Assembly: GCA_963969595.1 (NCBI GenBank)
Contig: OZ018409.1
Span: forward strand, 37,337,282 to 37,401,281
Direction of reading: 5' to 3'
Origin: Neckera pumila
Lineage: Eukaryota; Streptophyta; Bryopsida; Hypnales; Neckeraceae
DNA: 64,000 bases
Within the stretch, counting starts at the first letter, position 1. Each line of letters opens with the position of its first letter. Shown here piece by piece: positions 26,445 through 36,043 of the stretch. Position numbers and translations under genes: made by a program. Below the pieces are notes generated by a model. That model ran no database searches and was not told the origin of the DNA. It saw only the letters and a list, made by a program, of their open reading frames with translations.

Positions 26445-26748
26445 TCTTTGACGTACAGGTGCACTTCAATCAAGAGTGTCTCGTACAGCCGGCCTCTTGT
26501 TCCTTACAATGTACGGGGAGTACCGGCATTTAGTTATAAGTTAGCTGGTTTGAATCAAGAATTGCCAAATTCATTTCAAAATCTTCCGAAAAAAACCGAT
26601 TATTTAAGAGGAAAATCAAAGAATATTCTCTATTTTTCAAAGGCCTACTTGAGAGAATGCTTCAAACAACCAGTTGCTCCAAGAAAATGTAGGATTTTAA
26701 CCGGTTGTGCTAAAAAACTCCCCGGACTGTGGTTCCTTACACGAACTT
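26445..26748. other. extra sequence next to the PAE-2 miniature element
   Basis: About 300 bases that are also missing from the parental 3' flank: homology resumes at AGAAGCAATCTGCAGG at 26750. It contains part of a 162-codon plus-strand frame (26262-26750) that spans both inserts and resembles no protein I know. It may be a second element or filler DNA. Confidence 0.45.
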
Positions 26749-27108
26749 AGAAGCAATCTGCAGGTGGAGGGAAAGAGAGGGTACAGTGGTACACTAAGCT
26801 TAACTTTACTGATTGATATTTATCTTTGACCATGGGAAGTAGTGTCCTGTGCCCTGAGTCTTGTGTTGCGGCCACCCAAGCTGCCATCAGGGCACGAGAA
26901 GTAAGCTTAAGTTCGCATGGGATCCTTGTTCGGCTACTGTATGGTGAGGAAGGCATGAAGTTCTGGTACAACGGAAGCCTACATAACTTACGGTCTCTGC
27001 AAGCGCTGTTCATCGCTGCAGGGGTCAGATCTTTGCGGTGGATCTGTTTGTGATAAGCGAGAATGATGTATTTTTCTCTTTGCAATGAAATTTCGTTTCA
27101 TTTGTGCA

Positions 27109-27132
27109 AAAAAAAAATTTTTTTTTTTTTTT
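27109..27132. repeat. A/T homopolymer junction
   Basis: A run of A directly followed by a run of about 16 T, just beyond the end of the duplicated esterase block. Confidence 0.9.
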
Positions 27133-27396
27133 GCCGAACCCTAAAGCATGGCACCCAAGATAGCGCAAACACACATGAAAAGCTAAAACAACCCCTAATA
27201 GTGCAGAACAAAACTATGTACTTTATTTTTAGTACCAAATAATACCATCTTGCAAATCAAGAAACCAACCAAGTAGTGACAATTTGCTAGTTGGTGCCTT
27301 AAGGCTTACTCGCAAGCTAAACGTTAACTAACCTAAAATGGGCCTACACTTGCAAGGTAACTAACAGAGAATTAGAGTTTTGAAGTTGCAAAGTTC

Positions 27397-27694
27397 ACTC
27401 AAGCTTAAAGAGACACCATTTTAGCCGGCATGGCTCAACGGAACAACTCCCTCTTCTCATACCATCGTTGCAATGAAGACAAACAACTTCTCATTAGACA
27501 GGAATTCCAGGATACTTGGTGCAAAAACAAGGTCTTTTGCTCTGGTAGTTTTCACAAGCCCCGATGGCATCTTTCTCTCAGTCTTCCACCTAGGCTGATG
27601 CGGACTCTTGAACCGAATTGATCCGCTTTATTTGTTTCTTTTTTCTATGTTTTTTTTAATGCAATGGTCATAGTTCTTTGAAAAAAAAAAAAAT
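27397..27694 (+). mobile_element. retroposed sequence (SINE or processed fragment) with poly(A) and target duplication
   Basis: A 298-base insert ends in 13 A (27681-27693) and is flanked by the exact 12-base direct repeat GTTGCAAAGTTC at 27385-27396 and 27695-27706. Poly(A) plus a target duplication is the signature of LINE-driven retroposition. It contains TGGCTCAACGG at 27431, close to a tRNA-type A box, but no clear B box. An ATG at 27430 opens a 63-codon frame of unknown identity. It could be a SINE or a fragment of a processed transcript. Confidence 0.75.
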
Positions 27695-28131
27695 GTTGCA
27701 AAGTTCCACTACTTGGTTGGCGTGGGCATGGGTTGCACTTCAAAGCATTGGTATAAGCACAATTAGTAGACATGACCAAAATCAGAAAGTTAACTAAGAA
27801 TAACTATGGTTGGCAAACTATTGCGGTTAGGATGTACATTTCATTTCATTTATAATGGTCCTACAAATCTGGGCATAGGGACCGTTCAAGAAGCCAAGTA
27901 CTCTTAATTGAATTGGGCACCCATCTGGCAAGAGTGCGTCTTCTGATTAGATCTGAACTCTGGAGGCAACGTTTTCTATTATAGTAAGAAATCCATGCAA
28001 GAGTCCTACTTCTCTAAATGCCATAAGTTATTACTTCTTGATGAGTATTTTTACCAACTACTTTCATTGAGAACCGCAACTTTGGAACATATTAGTACCT
28101 ATGCTCTTGGTAAAAAAATTCATGAAAAATA

Positions 28132-28214
28132 ACTCCCTGTGTCTCAAAATAAAACAAGTGTTTCTTTTGTAAAATACAAAGGAAACACCGGTTTTATTTT
28201 GAGAATGAGGGAGT
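28132..28214. mobile_element. Stowaway-like mini-hairpin
   Basis: ACTCCCTGTGTCTCAAAATA at the left and, reverse-complemented, ACTCCCTCATTCTCAAAATA at the right bound an 83-base palindrome. CTCCCTCCGTCTCAAAATA-type ends are widespread in plant Stowaway/mariner MITEs. Confidence 0.65.
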
Positions 28215-28313
28215 AAGTTATTACCTTTCAAAAACAATTAGTATAAGTAACACTATTTATCATCTAAAGATAGTGTTTGAATCATGTCTTCTGATGAAAT
28301 CAAAAGGTTTGAC

Positions 28314-28819
28314 TAAGGTAGGAGGCTTATAAACTAACCATCTAAGGGATAATGGACATGTGTAGGAAAATTAGTAGAGCATAACATTTTTCACATATTT
28401 TGGGTAGAAAGAGAAAAAAAAAACAATTCATTGACAATTTCAATTGTAATTTTTTGACTTAGAATGAGTAAACTATGAATTTTCAAAGTGAAAGGTGCGT
28501 AGGTAGCTTATGGTGCTCATAGACTGGACCAATCTTCAATCAAAATCAGACGCTTTGAATAGAACGTTTCAAACTTAAGATGTTTATATAATTATGGCTC
28601 TTGGAGAACGATCCACATCATGCTTTCATTTATTTTAGCCTTGCATGAATGCATATTTTACTCAAGGGGATTTAAAAACACAATTAAAAAGCAAAAAGTG
28701 CAATGAACAATCTGTGATGTATTTTTGGAACTCTCTGCACTATTTCTGATTGTATAAGGTGATTCTAAATGTACAGGGTGATTCTAAATGCCCACTCACA
28801 ATTCAAACCTCCTACCTTA
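28314..28819. mobile_element. AGGTAGG-family MITE, copy 1
   Basis: Twelve-base perfect terminal inverted repeat TAAGGTAGGAGG at 28314-28325 and its complement at 28808-28819. The outermost TA on each side fits a TA target duplication. No coding capacity. Ends match the elements at 32691, 33194 and 34880. Confidence 0.6.
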
Positions 28820-31234
28820 CTTTGGGTTTTGCTTCGGAGTGGTCAACGAGATTTTTCAAGGACGATAGAGGTGTATTAGAATTTATAGGTGGTGAGGTTT
28901 AAGGATTCATTGTTGTACTGGAACATTTGCAGTGTGAACAAGGTGTTCAGCACCGGATATGAATACCAGTATGCGTACCTCAATTCACAATGAGGGGGAG
29001 TCACAGTAGGGAGCCCTCATTCCCTACACAAGCTAAAGAAATGTATGTAGCAGAAGATGAGTGGTTAACCAAGAATATTTCAACGCACTCATTGAAGAAT
29101 CTTATACTCATTCAAGGGGGTGAGTAAAGCTTCCCAACCCCCAACTTGCTTAACCTCACTAATGCTATGTATTATGATTCTTCTTAATATAAGGCATTAA
29201 ATGACATAAAAAATTATAAATGGTGACCAAGTTTCATCCATAAACTTTACATCCCAGAGCACTGAAGACGTTAAATCGTCCATTTGAAGTAGATCCATCC
29301 TAATGTAGCCCACGGCATGGACCATGAGACTTGACCCACTGCACAAGTGGCTCGGCAACATTTCATGAACACTATAATGATTTTTTTATTAGTAAGTTAT
29401 TCTTAATGGGTAGGAATTGTGCAAATTTTTACCACAGTATTAATAGTGTATATATCAAAAAAATTAAGTGTAAATGTAGGACATTGACCAAAAGTGAAAA
29501 AAATTGTCACATTGCATGAATAGGGAGGTTTACCTTAGTGGGTTCAATAAACAAAAAATTATACAACAAGAAGATAAAGTTTATAGTCCATGTAACTTCC
29601 ATATTTGAAACCATTTGTGTTAAACACACTCATATTGAATGGAATGTTACGGTATAATTTCAATAGGGATTTTGAAATGTTCAATGATAAACTCGTTATT
29701 AACCCCTATAGGCTGGAGGGTGTTTGAAAAAGAAAAAATTTCAAACTACCAAATTTTGATGTATTGTTTAAAAGAAAATTAGTTTTTTTTTCTGAATTCC
29801 AAACACACAAAATGTGTTTACAAAGTAAAGCAATGTGTAGAAAAACTTCATTATATTTGATTGTGTGGATTGAAAGATTATAATGTTTGAAGTGAGAAAA
29901 AATTTCTTTTCATTCCTTCAAAACAAGGTCAGCAGACTTCAAGCCCTCTTGGAATAAAACTTTTGCTTTGTATAAAATTAGGATTTTGACCATTTATAAA
30001 TATATGATATTAGGCTCATTTGTAAAAAAAATTCAAAAGCAAATATAGAGTCTAGCTTGCTCTAAATCACCTTATAATGCAAAGAAATTAAGTGCATTAG
30101 CAATACACTAGTCATTTTTTGATGATTTCTTGTGCAATGAATAATCTTTTATTTGAAATCCAATAAAATGGTAAAGAATTAGAAACAAGTGTTTGAAATA
30201 TATGGGAAAAATTTCAAGAAATTTAACTTCACAAATTGCAAGATAAAAGGGCTTGAAGCTAGAAGAACTTTTTTTTTCATGAAGCCTCTCTAGCATAGCA
30301 AACAAAGTTTGACTCCTCTTATAATGTAATTTGAGAAAAAAAAAATTTGACAATTGTATGATATATTTCATTAGTTAAATACAAGACAATTTCAAAAGTT
30401 GATGAGCGTTGTTAGAGACGATGCCTCAAAGATGCCCAAATTGTCTAGGCTGCGAAAAGAATCAGGGCAGCATAACTTTTGATTCACACACCTAATCAGA
30501 AAAAAAAATTATATTTCTATTAAGAGGGTGTATGGCCACACCTTGTGTCAAATTTTTTTGAACATCCAACAAAAATTGGCTTTATAGGAACCTATCCGCA
30601 TTTTTGATTGTCCGATCAATAGACAATTGGCCCTCAATTCAAAAATTAAATACTGCCACCTAGTAAATGGACTTAATTGAATTGATTGTTATTGGTTTCA
30701 TGGCTTGCAATGCATTTTGACCATTTCTTGCTATTCATTCTTGATGTAAATTTTAGCCATAAAAATGATCTTTTCTAAATTTGAATGCAACTAATGAAAT
30801 GAAGCTTATCAATTTTAGTTTCTATTCCAATTGTTAATTTTAAAAAAAAATTTAATTCCAATATTTTATAGCAATATGAACTTTGGGCTTGTAACTATGG
30901 TTTGTTGGTTTTATAGTTTTATAGTGACACAATAATTTTGGTTTATACCATGATGTTCTACACCTTAATATACATCTATGATGAAAATTTCAAAAAATTT
31001 GAGTATATTTTGTATTTGATATGAATTTTCTTCATTTCTTCTTTTTGAAAAAACAACAATTTCAAATTTTTCCACAAAAATTTGAAAATTTATGACTTGT
31101 AGTAGACATGTGAATTCATCTTTGAAAAATAAATTTACACTTTTTATTCATATCTAGTTGCAAAATGGTAGCAAACAGAGTGATAGGCAAATAGCCTTAA
31201 ATCAATAGTTATTATTGGGCATAACTTTATAGGG
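28820..31234. other. AT-rich intergenic stretch
   Basis: No supported gene. GACGTTAAATCG at about 29269 resembles the terminal motif of the MITE at 33612 and may be a solo end. Confidence 0.4.
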
Positions 31235-31978
31235 TTAACCTTTAAAGGACCAAACACCGTTTTTTGGCAACATAGCAATTTTGGGCAGCTCACTCCAAAT
31301 GCAGTTTTTGTTTTTTTCTTTGAAAATTTCACACAACATGTGCCCAAGGAGTAGCTTTAAGGTCCAACAATTTTCATAACTTTTAACTACACGATTAAAA
31401 AATTATTGCATGATATGTAGTTTTTGTTACTCGGCGGGCAGCCCGGGCAGCTCAAAAAACTTCTTTAAAATCACTTTTTTGAAAAATGGAAAATTGGAAG
31501 TGGTTCTAAGGAAATATTTAGAAGTAGAAAAGCTTGAAAATTTTCATTTTGTTTAATGAGATGAGAGTTACGAGGGACTCCAATTTGTGAGTAGGTTTGA
31601 AATCCAAAGATTCCATACCTACCTGCAAATTGGAATCCTTCATAACTCTCATCTAATTAACAAAATGGATTGATTCAAGCTTTTCTTCATCTAAATCTTT
31701 CTTAGAACCACTTCCAATTTTTCATTTTTCAAAACAGTGATTTTTAAAGAAGTTTTTTGAGCTGCCCGGGCTGCCCACCAAGTAACAAAAACTACATATC
31801 ATGCAATAACTTTTTAACCGTGTAGTTAAAAGTTATGAAAATTGTTGGACCATAAAGCTATTCCTTGGGCACATGTTGAGTGAAATTTTCAAAGAAAAAA
31901 AATAAAAACTCCATTTGTAGTGAGCTGCCCAAAATCGCTATATTGCCAAAAAACAACGTTTGTTCCTTTAGGGGTTAA
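31235..31978. mobile_element. 744-bp near-perfect palindrome (foldback element) with TTAA ends
   Basis: The whole interval folds on itself. The left arm starts TTAACCTTTAAAGGACCAA and the right arm, reverse-complemented, starts TTAACCCCTAAAGGAACAAA. Arms stay alignable to a short centre near 31600; GTTACTCGGCGGGCAGCCCG on the left pairs with a complementary block at about 31767-31787. TTAA at both ends suits a piggyBac-type TTAA target, though that superfamily is only inferred. Half-copies lie at 49843 and 53099. No coding capacity. Confidence 0.85.
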
Positions 31979-32600
31979 GGTCATATTTGAAACTCTTCAA
32001 AAGATCCCTTCATTACAAAAATGGGTGGTGAACAGAAATGGGGAAAACTATTATACCTTCTAAACCTCAAAGTTTGTAGGATTTTCTTTGAAGAAATTCT
32101 TAAGGTAGCCTATCCATATTCTACCCATGCTCCAAAAACTGCTCCTACTATTATACCGTAATTTGTTACTATAGGAATGAAAACTGTCTAGTGATGAATT
32201 GGTGCCAATTTGGGTTTACTATTGCACGGTTTTATGAGTGGTTGAGGACTAAGTTTGATTTGGAAGTACAAAAAATTTCAATGTAAATAATGTGGAATTA
32301 TAAGTAATGGGATCCATTCTAGGCAATTACATACACTATGTTGTTTAAGTTTAAGGTTTGCATGCCTTGATTTTTGAACTCCATTTGCACCATTGATGGA
32401 TAATTGTTTGACATTTAATAGTAGTACGTATGCCCTTCAATAGCACCCTACTACTGCAAGCTTTATAAAATCATTATAATTCAATTTAAGTCCAAAAATT
32501 ACGAATCAAATTGTGATGGATGGGTCTCCTTCTTTCCTTTCCATGAAAATTTGTTAGAAAATGTTTTTATCCACAAAAGAGATCCTAAGCCAATATACTC

Positions 32601-33165
32601 TTAACCCTTGAAAGACATTGAGGACTCAAAAGTGTCCAATGAATGACCTCGCTATTAATATTAGAAATAAAGAATGCACCTAAGGTAGTCTGCTCTAGAA
32701 GCAATTGACTTCTTCAAACCAATCCTATAAATAAATATGGAATGGATGTGAAGAAATCTTTAAATGGACCTCATTAATCGGTGATTGAATCACGGGAAAT
32801 TTATCAATTATTGAAGGAGCCAATCATTTGTCTTGGTTTCCTCCCAACTTTTTACAACTTCTTGTTGGTCGGCAGATTTTGAAAGACTAATAGTCATAAA
32901 TAGGTGCCTATGTCCCGAATTTTTCAAAAAATCATAACTAATTCAAAAAATGCTTGGGAAAATACAAAACAACTTGTGTTAAGTTCCAAATCTACTTTTT
33001 TTTCTTTGAAAAATGAGCTAAAAATATTTATGCATACAAAAAACTATGAAAAAAGGCAACCAACCTTTAAATGGTCACTTTTAGAGCAAACTACTTTATT
33101 GGTTCAACAATTAGAGCATTTCAATGGCTAAATGGTCATAGGGGACTGTGTCCTTCCAGGGTTAA
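32601..33165. mobile_element. TTAA-ended element carrying a nested AGGTAGG-family MITE
   Basis: Left end TTAACCCTTGAAAGACATTG and right end, reverse-complemented, TTAACCCTGGAAGGACACAG resemble the ends of the 31.2-kb palindrome and the 41.25-kb element. Most of the interior is the AGGTAGG-family element at 32691-33098. Confidence 0.5.
32691..33098. mobile_element. AGGTAGG-family MITE, copy 2
   Basis: Ends TAAGGTAGTCTGCTCTAGAA and, reverse-complemented on the right, TAAAGTAGTTTGCTCTAAAA, with TA at each border. The interior (32760-33060) aligns with 33260-33560 of copy 3, sharing TTAAATGGACCT, GTCATAAATAGG..CCTATG and AAACAACTTGTGTTA. Confidence 0.65.
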
Positions 33166-33193
33166 ATAAGCCCGGCTTCTGCACTTCTTAACT

Positions 33194-33896
33194 TAAGGTA
33201 GGAGGCTCTAAAAGCAAGCAAGCATTTAAAATCGCCCATATAGGCTTGCCTGAAATGGACATGCAGTGGTCATTAAATGGACCTTCTATAGTCATAGAAT
33301 GGATTGATAAAAGAAAACATTATTTATTCCAAAAGTCAATCATTTTCTTCACTTTTTGCATTTCTCTCTAAAAACTACATGTGAACAGTTTCTGAAAGAC
33401 TTAGGGTCATAAATAGGGACCTATGACTCTTCTTGTTTGAAAATTCATAAGTAAATTGAGAATACTTCCAAAAATGCCAAACAACTTGTGTTACAATCAG
33501 AATCTATTTCTCTTTGTTTGAAAACAATGAGCTAAAAATAATCCCATCCACGAAACCCCATGAGAAAAAGAGGACTAGCCCAGCCCTTAGATGCTCGCTT
33601 TCAGAGCCTCCGCAGGACGTTAAATCGTGCCATCCTTTGTGGGCCCTGCGGGCCAAATTTACCCCGGGGAAAACGCTGAAATCTTTTATTTGCCACAAGT
33701 TTATTTATTTTCAAAATCTGAATTCATATTTGCAATCAGAGGCCCCAAATTAGCTAGGGGGGCTAGTAAATATCCCTAGACACGGCTCAAATATAGGGGG
33801 CTTTTATTTACTTTTATCTTCATGAAACCCAAATTTATCCTGCTGGGCCCACAAAGGATGGCACGATTTAACGTTTTTCCAGAGCCTCCTACCTTA
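33194..33896. mobile_element. AGGTAGG-family MITE, copy 3, interrupted by another MITE
   Basis: Perfect 16-base ends TAAGGTAGGAGGCTCT at 33194-33209 and its complement at 33881-33896, with TA at both borders. Removing the insert at 33612-33879 and one target copy restores an element of about 425 bases whose inverted repeat extends further inward (GGCTCTRAAAGC). Confidence 0.75.
33612..33879. mobile_element. MULE-like MITE nested in copy 3, 10-bp target duplication
   Basis: A perfect 29-base inverted repeat lies at 33618-33646 and 33845-33873, starting CGTTAAATCGTGCCATCC. The flanks 33602-33611 and 33880-33889 are identical (CAGAGCCTCC), a 10-base target duplication. Target duplications of 9-11 bases are characteristic of Mutator-like elements. 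The interior is noncoding. Confidence 0.8.
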
Positions 33897-34039
33897 CGAT
33901 CCAGTCCAGTTTGCTCAATAGCTAGATGCACCTTTCCAATCGCTTCTAAACTGGACACACGTGGCTAGCCAGGCACATGACACCTCGTCTCACCATTTAC
34001 GTTACCACCAAAGCGTTGGTTGTGGTCCAAGCAACAAGC

Positions 34040-34300
34040 TCTCAAGGCTATGGAGCGGCTGTTTGCTGATCGAGGAAGTGGAGCTGCGAGAAGATCGATC
34101 TAACTTACTGTACTGTACTGTAGTTTCAAGGCTGCAATGATTTTTATAGATGGACTCAGTCTTGAAGGCTCGACATGTAGTAAGTTAGAAATGTGCGTGT
34201 CCGAAGCTCAAGTTTTTCTCGGGGGTTTTCTAAGGTCTAGTTGCTGTGCAGTGTGCACTGAAAGTGCGATCCTTTTGTGTAAATATTGATCACATCGCTT
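34040..34300 (+). promoter_or_regulatory. possible leader/promoter region of ANK-B
   Basis: GC is higher than in surrounding DNA. GCTGATCGAGGAAGTGGAGC near 34065 resembles the GCTGAGGATCGAAGTGGAG block of the GC-rich repeat before ANK-A. The similarity is short; a conserved 5' noncoding exon is one explanation. Confidence 0.3.
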
Positions 34301-34648
34301 CATTTGACATTGGCAGCAGGTGAGGTGTGGAACTGAACCCATTCCAATGCATTTGCGTTACACTGATCGATCGGTTGTGACACTAGTTCATCAAACTCTC
34401 CCTATTTAGAACACATTAGTAGTACCTCTAGGTTTTGAAAGATGAATGGGAATGATGTATCAATTCTGTAGTGACGATCGATACTTTTTGTAGGTGACAC
34501 GAATTCCCCCCGGCCTCACGGTTGGGAAGAATCCGTTTTACGGCGAGTTTGAACTGTATTGGCAACATTTGATTTGATGTGAAGGAAGAAATAGCATTAT
34601 TTATTAGTGAGAGGAGCGAGCTCCATCGTAGTAAGTTTGTTTAGAGTA

Positions 34649-34855
34649 CAGTAGAACCTCTGTTAGTGCATACTTTGTTAGTGCAGAATATGCACTAAGA
34701 GAGTTATTAGGGTAGGTCCAATTTGAAGGATTTTTTCTTGGATAGTAGTGTAGTTAGATGCCGTGTTTGTTAGTGGTCATTACTGCACCTCTCCAAATGC
34801 ATAAACCTCTCTTAGTGCATAGTCCCAACATTATGCACTAAGAGAGGTTCTACTG
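34649..34855. mobile_element. pogo-like (Emigrant/Lemi-type) MITE with TA target duplication
   Basis: Ends CAGTAGAACCTCTGTTAGTG and, reverse-complemented, CAGTAGAACCTCTCTTAGTG, flanked by TA at 34647-34648 and 34856-34857; 207 bases. CAGTARAACCTCT ends and TA targets are known for plant pogo-like MITEs. TTAGTGCATA and its complement recur inside, so each arm carries two nested inverted blocks. Confidence 0.85.
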
Positions 34856-34879
34856 TATTACTCATGTAAGGTAGTCATG

Positions 34880-34943
34880 TAAGGTAGTCTGCTCTTAAAG
34901 CGATCATTTTAGAAGCGGGTTGCTTTTAGAACAGACTATCTTA
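34880..34943. mobile_element. 64-bp hairpin made of two AGGTAGG-family ends
   Basis: TAAGGTAGTCTGCTCTTAAA on the left faces the complement of TAAGATAGTCTGTTCTAAAA on the right with almost no interior. It looks like an element reduced to its terminal repeats. Confidence 0.65.
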
Positions 34944-36043
34944 CTATACAGCTTAGCTGAATCGTGCCACTTTCGTGAAAATTATGGATTGATGACTTTC
35001 TCTGCACCTAGGTCTAACACTAAGACCGGTATAGATTTATGTTGTAGGCCGCACGTGCGCTCTGAAAAGTGCCAAACTCGTGGAGTCCTGTCAACTTCAC
35101 AACTTTGATGTTTTTGCATTATTCGTGTAGTTCAGAAGAAGTGATTTAGCAGATTTTTCCTGCACCCGTGGCCTTGGAAAGCTTGAGTGGACGGTTTTAC
35201 ATCTTATTTTCATCATTTTCTTTTTCTTTTGAAAACTTATATCCCTTTGAAATACAATCCTATACCCAGCTTTGAAAGTAGAAATGGAGCAGGGCAAGCA
35301 AGGGGCTCTCAGTAAAATTTCCTTAATTGTTGAAACTCTCATGCGACACCCAGATCTTTTGATCTTTTTGAGTAAGAAATCTATGAATCAAGGTACTTTC
35401 ATGCGAATTAGCGGCAAGAATGTCATCATTCAATATTTTAACATTACTAGCTTCATACTACGTCTTGAGATCGCACTCTTTAATTTGATCATTGCTAAGC
35501 CACCACCTTGACTGTGGATCTTGATAGGAGCCATAGATTCTCTGATGTAGCCACACTATCAGTTTATAGCACAAAGTGCTTTACACTTTCAAGTCGCAGA
35601 AGTTCATTTCTCATATTCATGTACCGGTATGAATTAAGTACCAGATTAAATTGCGCTCAAGGAGTTTGAATTCGGTCCATTCTTGACGAAGCACGTAACG
35701 TGGAGTTTAGGGTCTTACTATCAATTCTAGCGATTTCATTTTTTTGCAAAACGTTTTTGTTATTTAGGTAGTTACAATAGAGTTTTTGACGATTTACCAC
35801 AAATTTTCAACAAAATTGCTGTAAAAGCTAATTCCATAGTCATATTTTCTCCTCCAATTTCCTAACTACACCAAAGTATTTGTAGAAATATTTTAGCCCC
35901 CCCCCAAATGGCTGATGGTGGTCGTTTAACTGTTATGCAGGAGAACCTCGCAGACGAGATTCTACACATGACAAACTCCTCTTGTTTTTCACTATTCTAT
36001 TGATTTATTATCTTGGTTGGATTGAAAAGGCTAATTCCGCTCT
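34944..36043 (+). promoter_or_regulatory. upstream region of ANK-B
   Basis: 35395-35520 is conserved with 17035-17155 in front of ANK-A. The rest shows no recognisable motif. The segment should include the ANK-B promoter and 5' UTR, unless transcription starts further upstream. Confidence 0.4.

Larger units (their letters stand above)
23994..27066 (+). pseudogene. decayed second pectin acetylesterase copy (PAE-2)
   Basis: This aligns with 8818-14245, including introns and 3' flank. Exon 1 is absent. The exon 2 relic is 24172-24254, but its acceptor CAG has become CAA at 24169-24171. The exon 3 relic begins at 24696, has the Cys of GAWC changed to Phe and carries a small deletion that shifts the frame. 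Everything matching 10260-12195 is gone, joined at about 25332, which removes exons 4-9 with the catalytic Ser and Asp. The exon 10 relic (from about 25540) has lost some 60 bases. The exon 11 relic (about 25729-25875) has a 5-base insertion at 25803. Exon 12 is deleted. An insertion occupies 26183-26748. No product is expected. Confidence 0.88.

Noticed and set aside
26262..26750. 162-codon plus-strand frame in PAE-2
   Set aside because: It lies across two inserted segments, lacks known domains and an ATG at the stated start; kept only as an unexplained insert.
27424..27500. possible tRNA gene around TGGCTCAACGG
   Set aside because: Only an A-box-like motif is present; no B box or cloverleaf could be drawn.
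31205..31990. palindrome read as a CRISPR-like or tandem array
   Set aside because: It is one long inverted repeat without regularly spaced direct repeats; a eukaryotic foldback element explains it.
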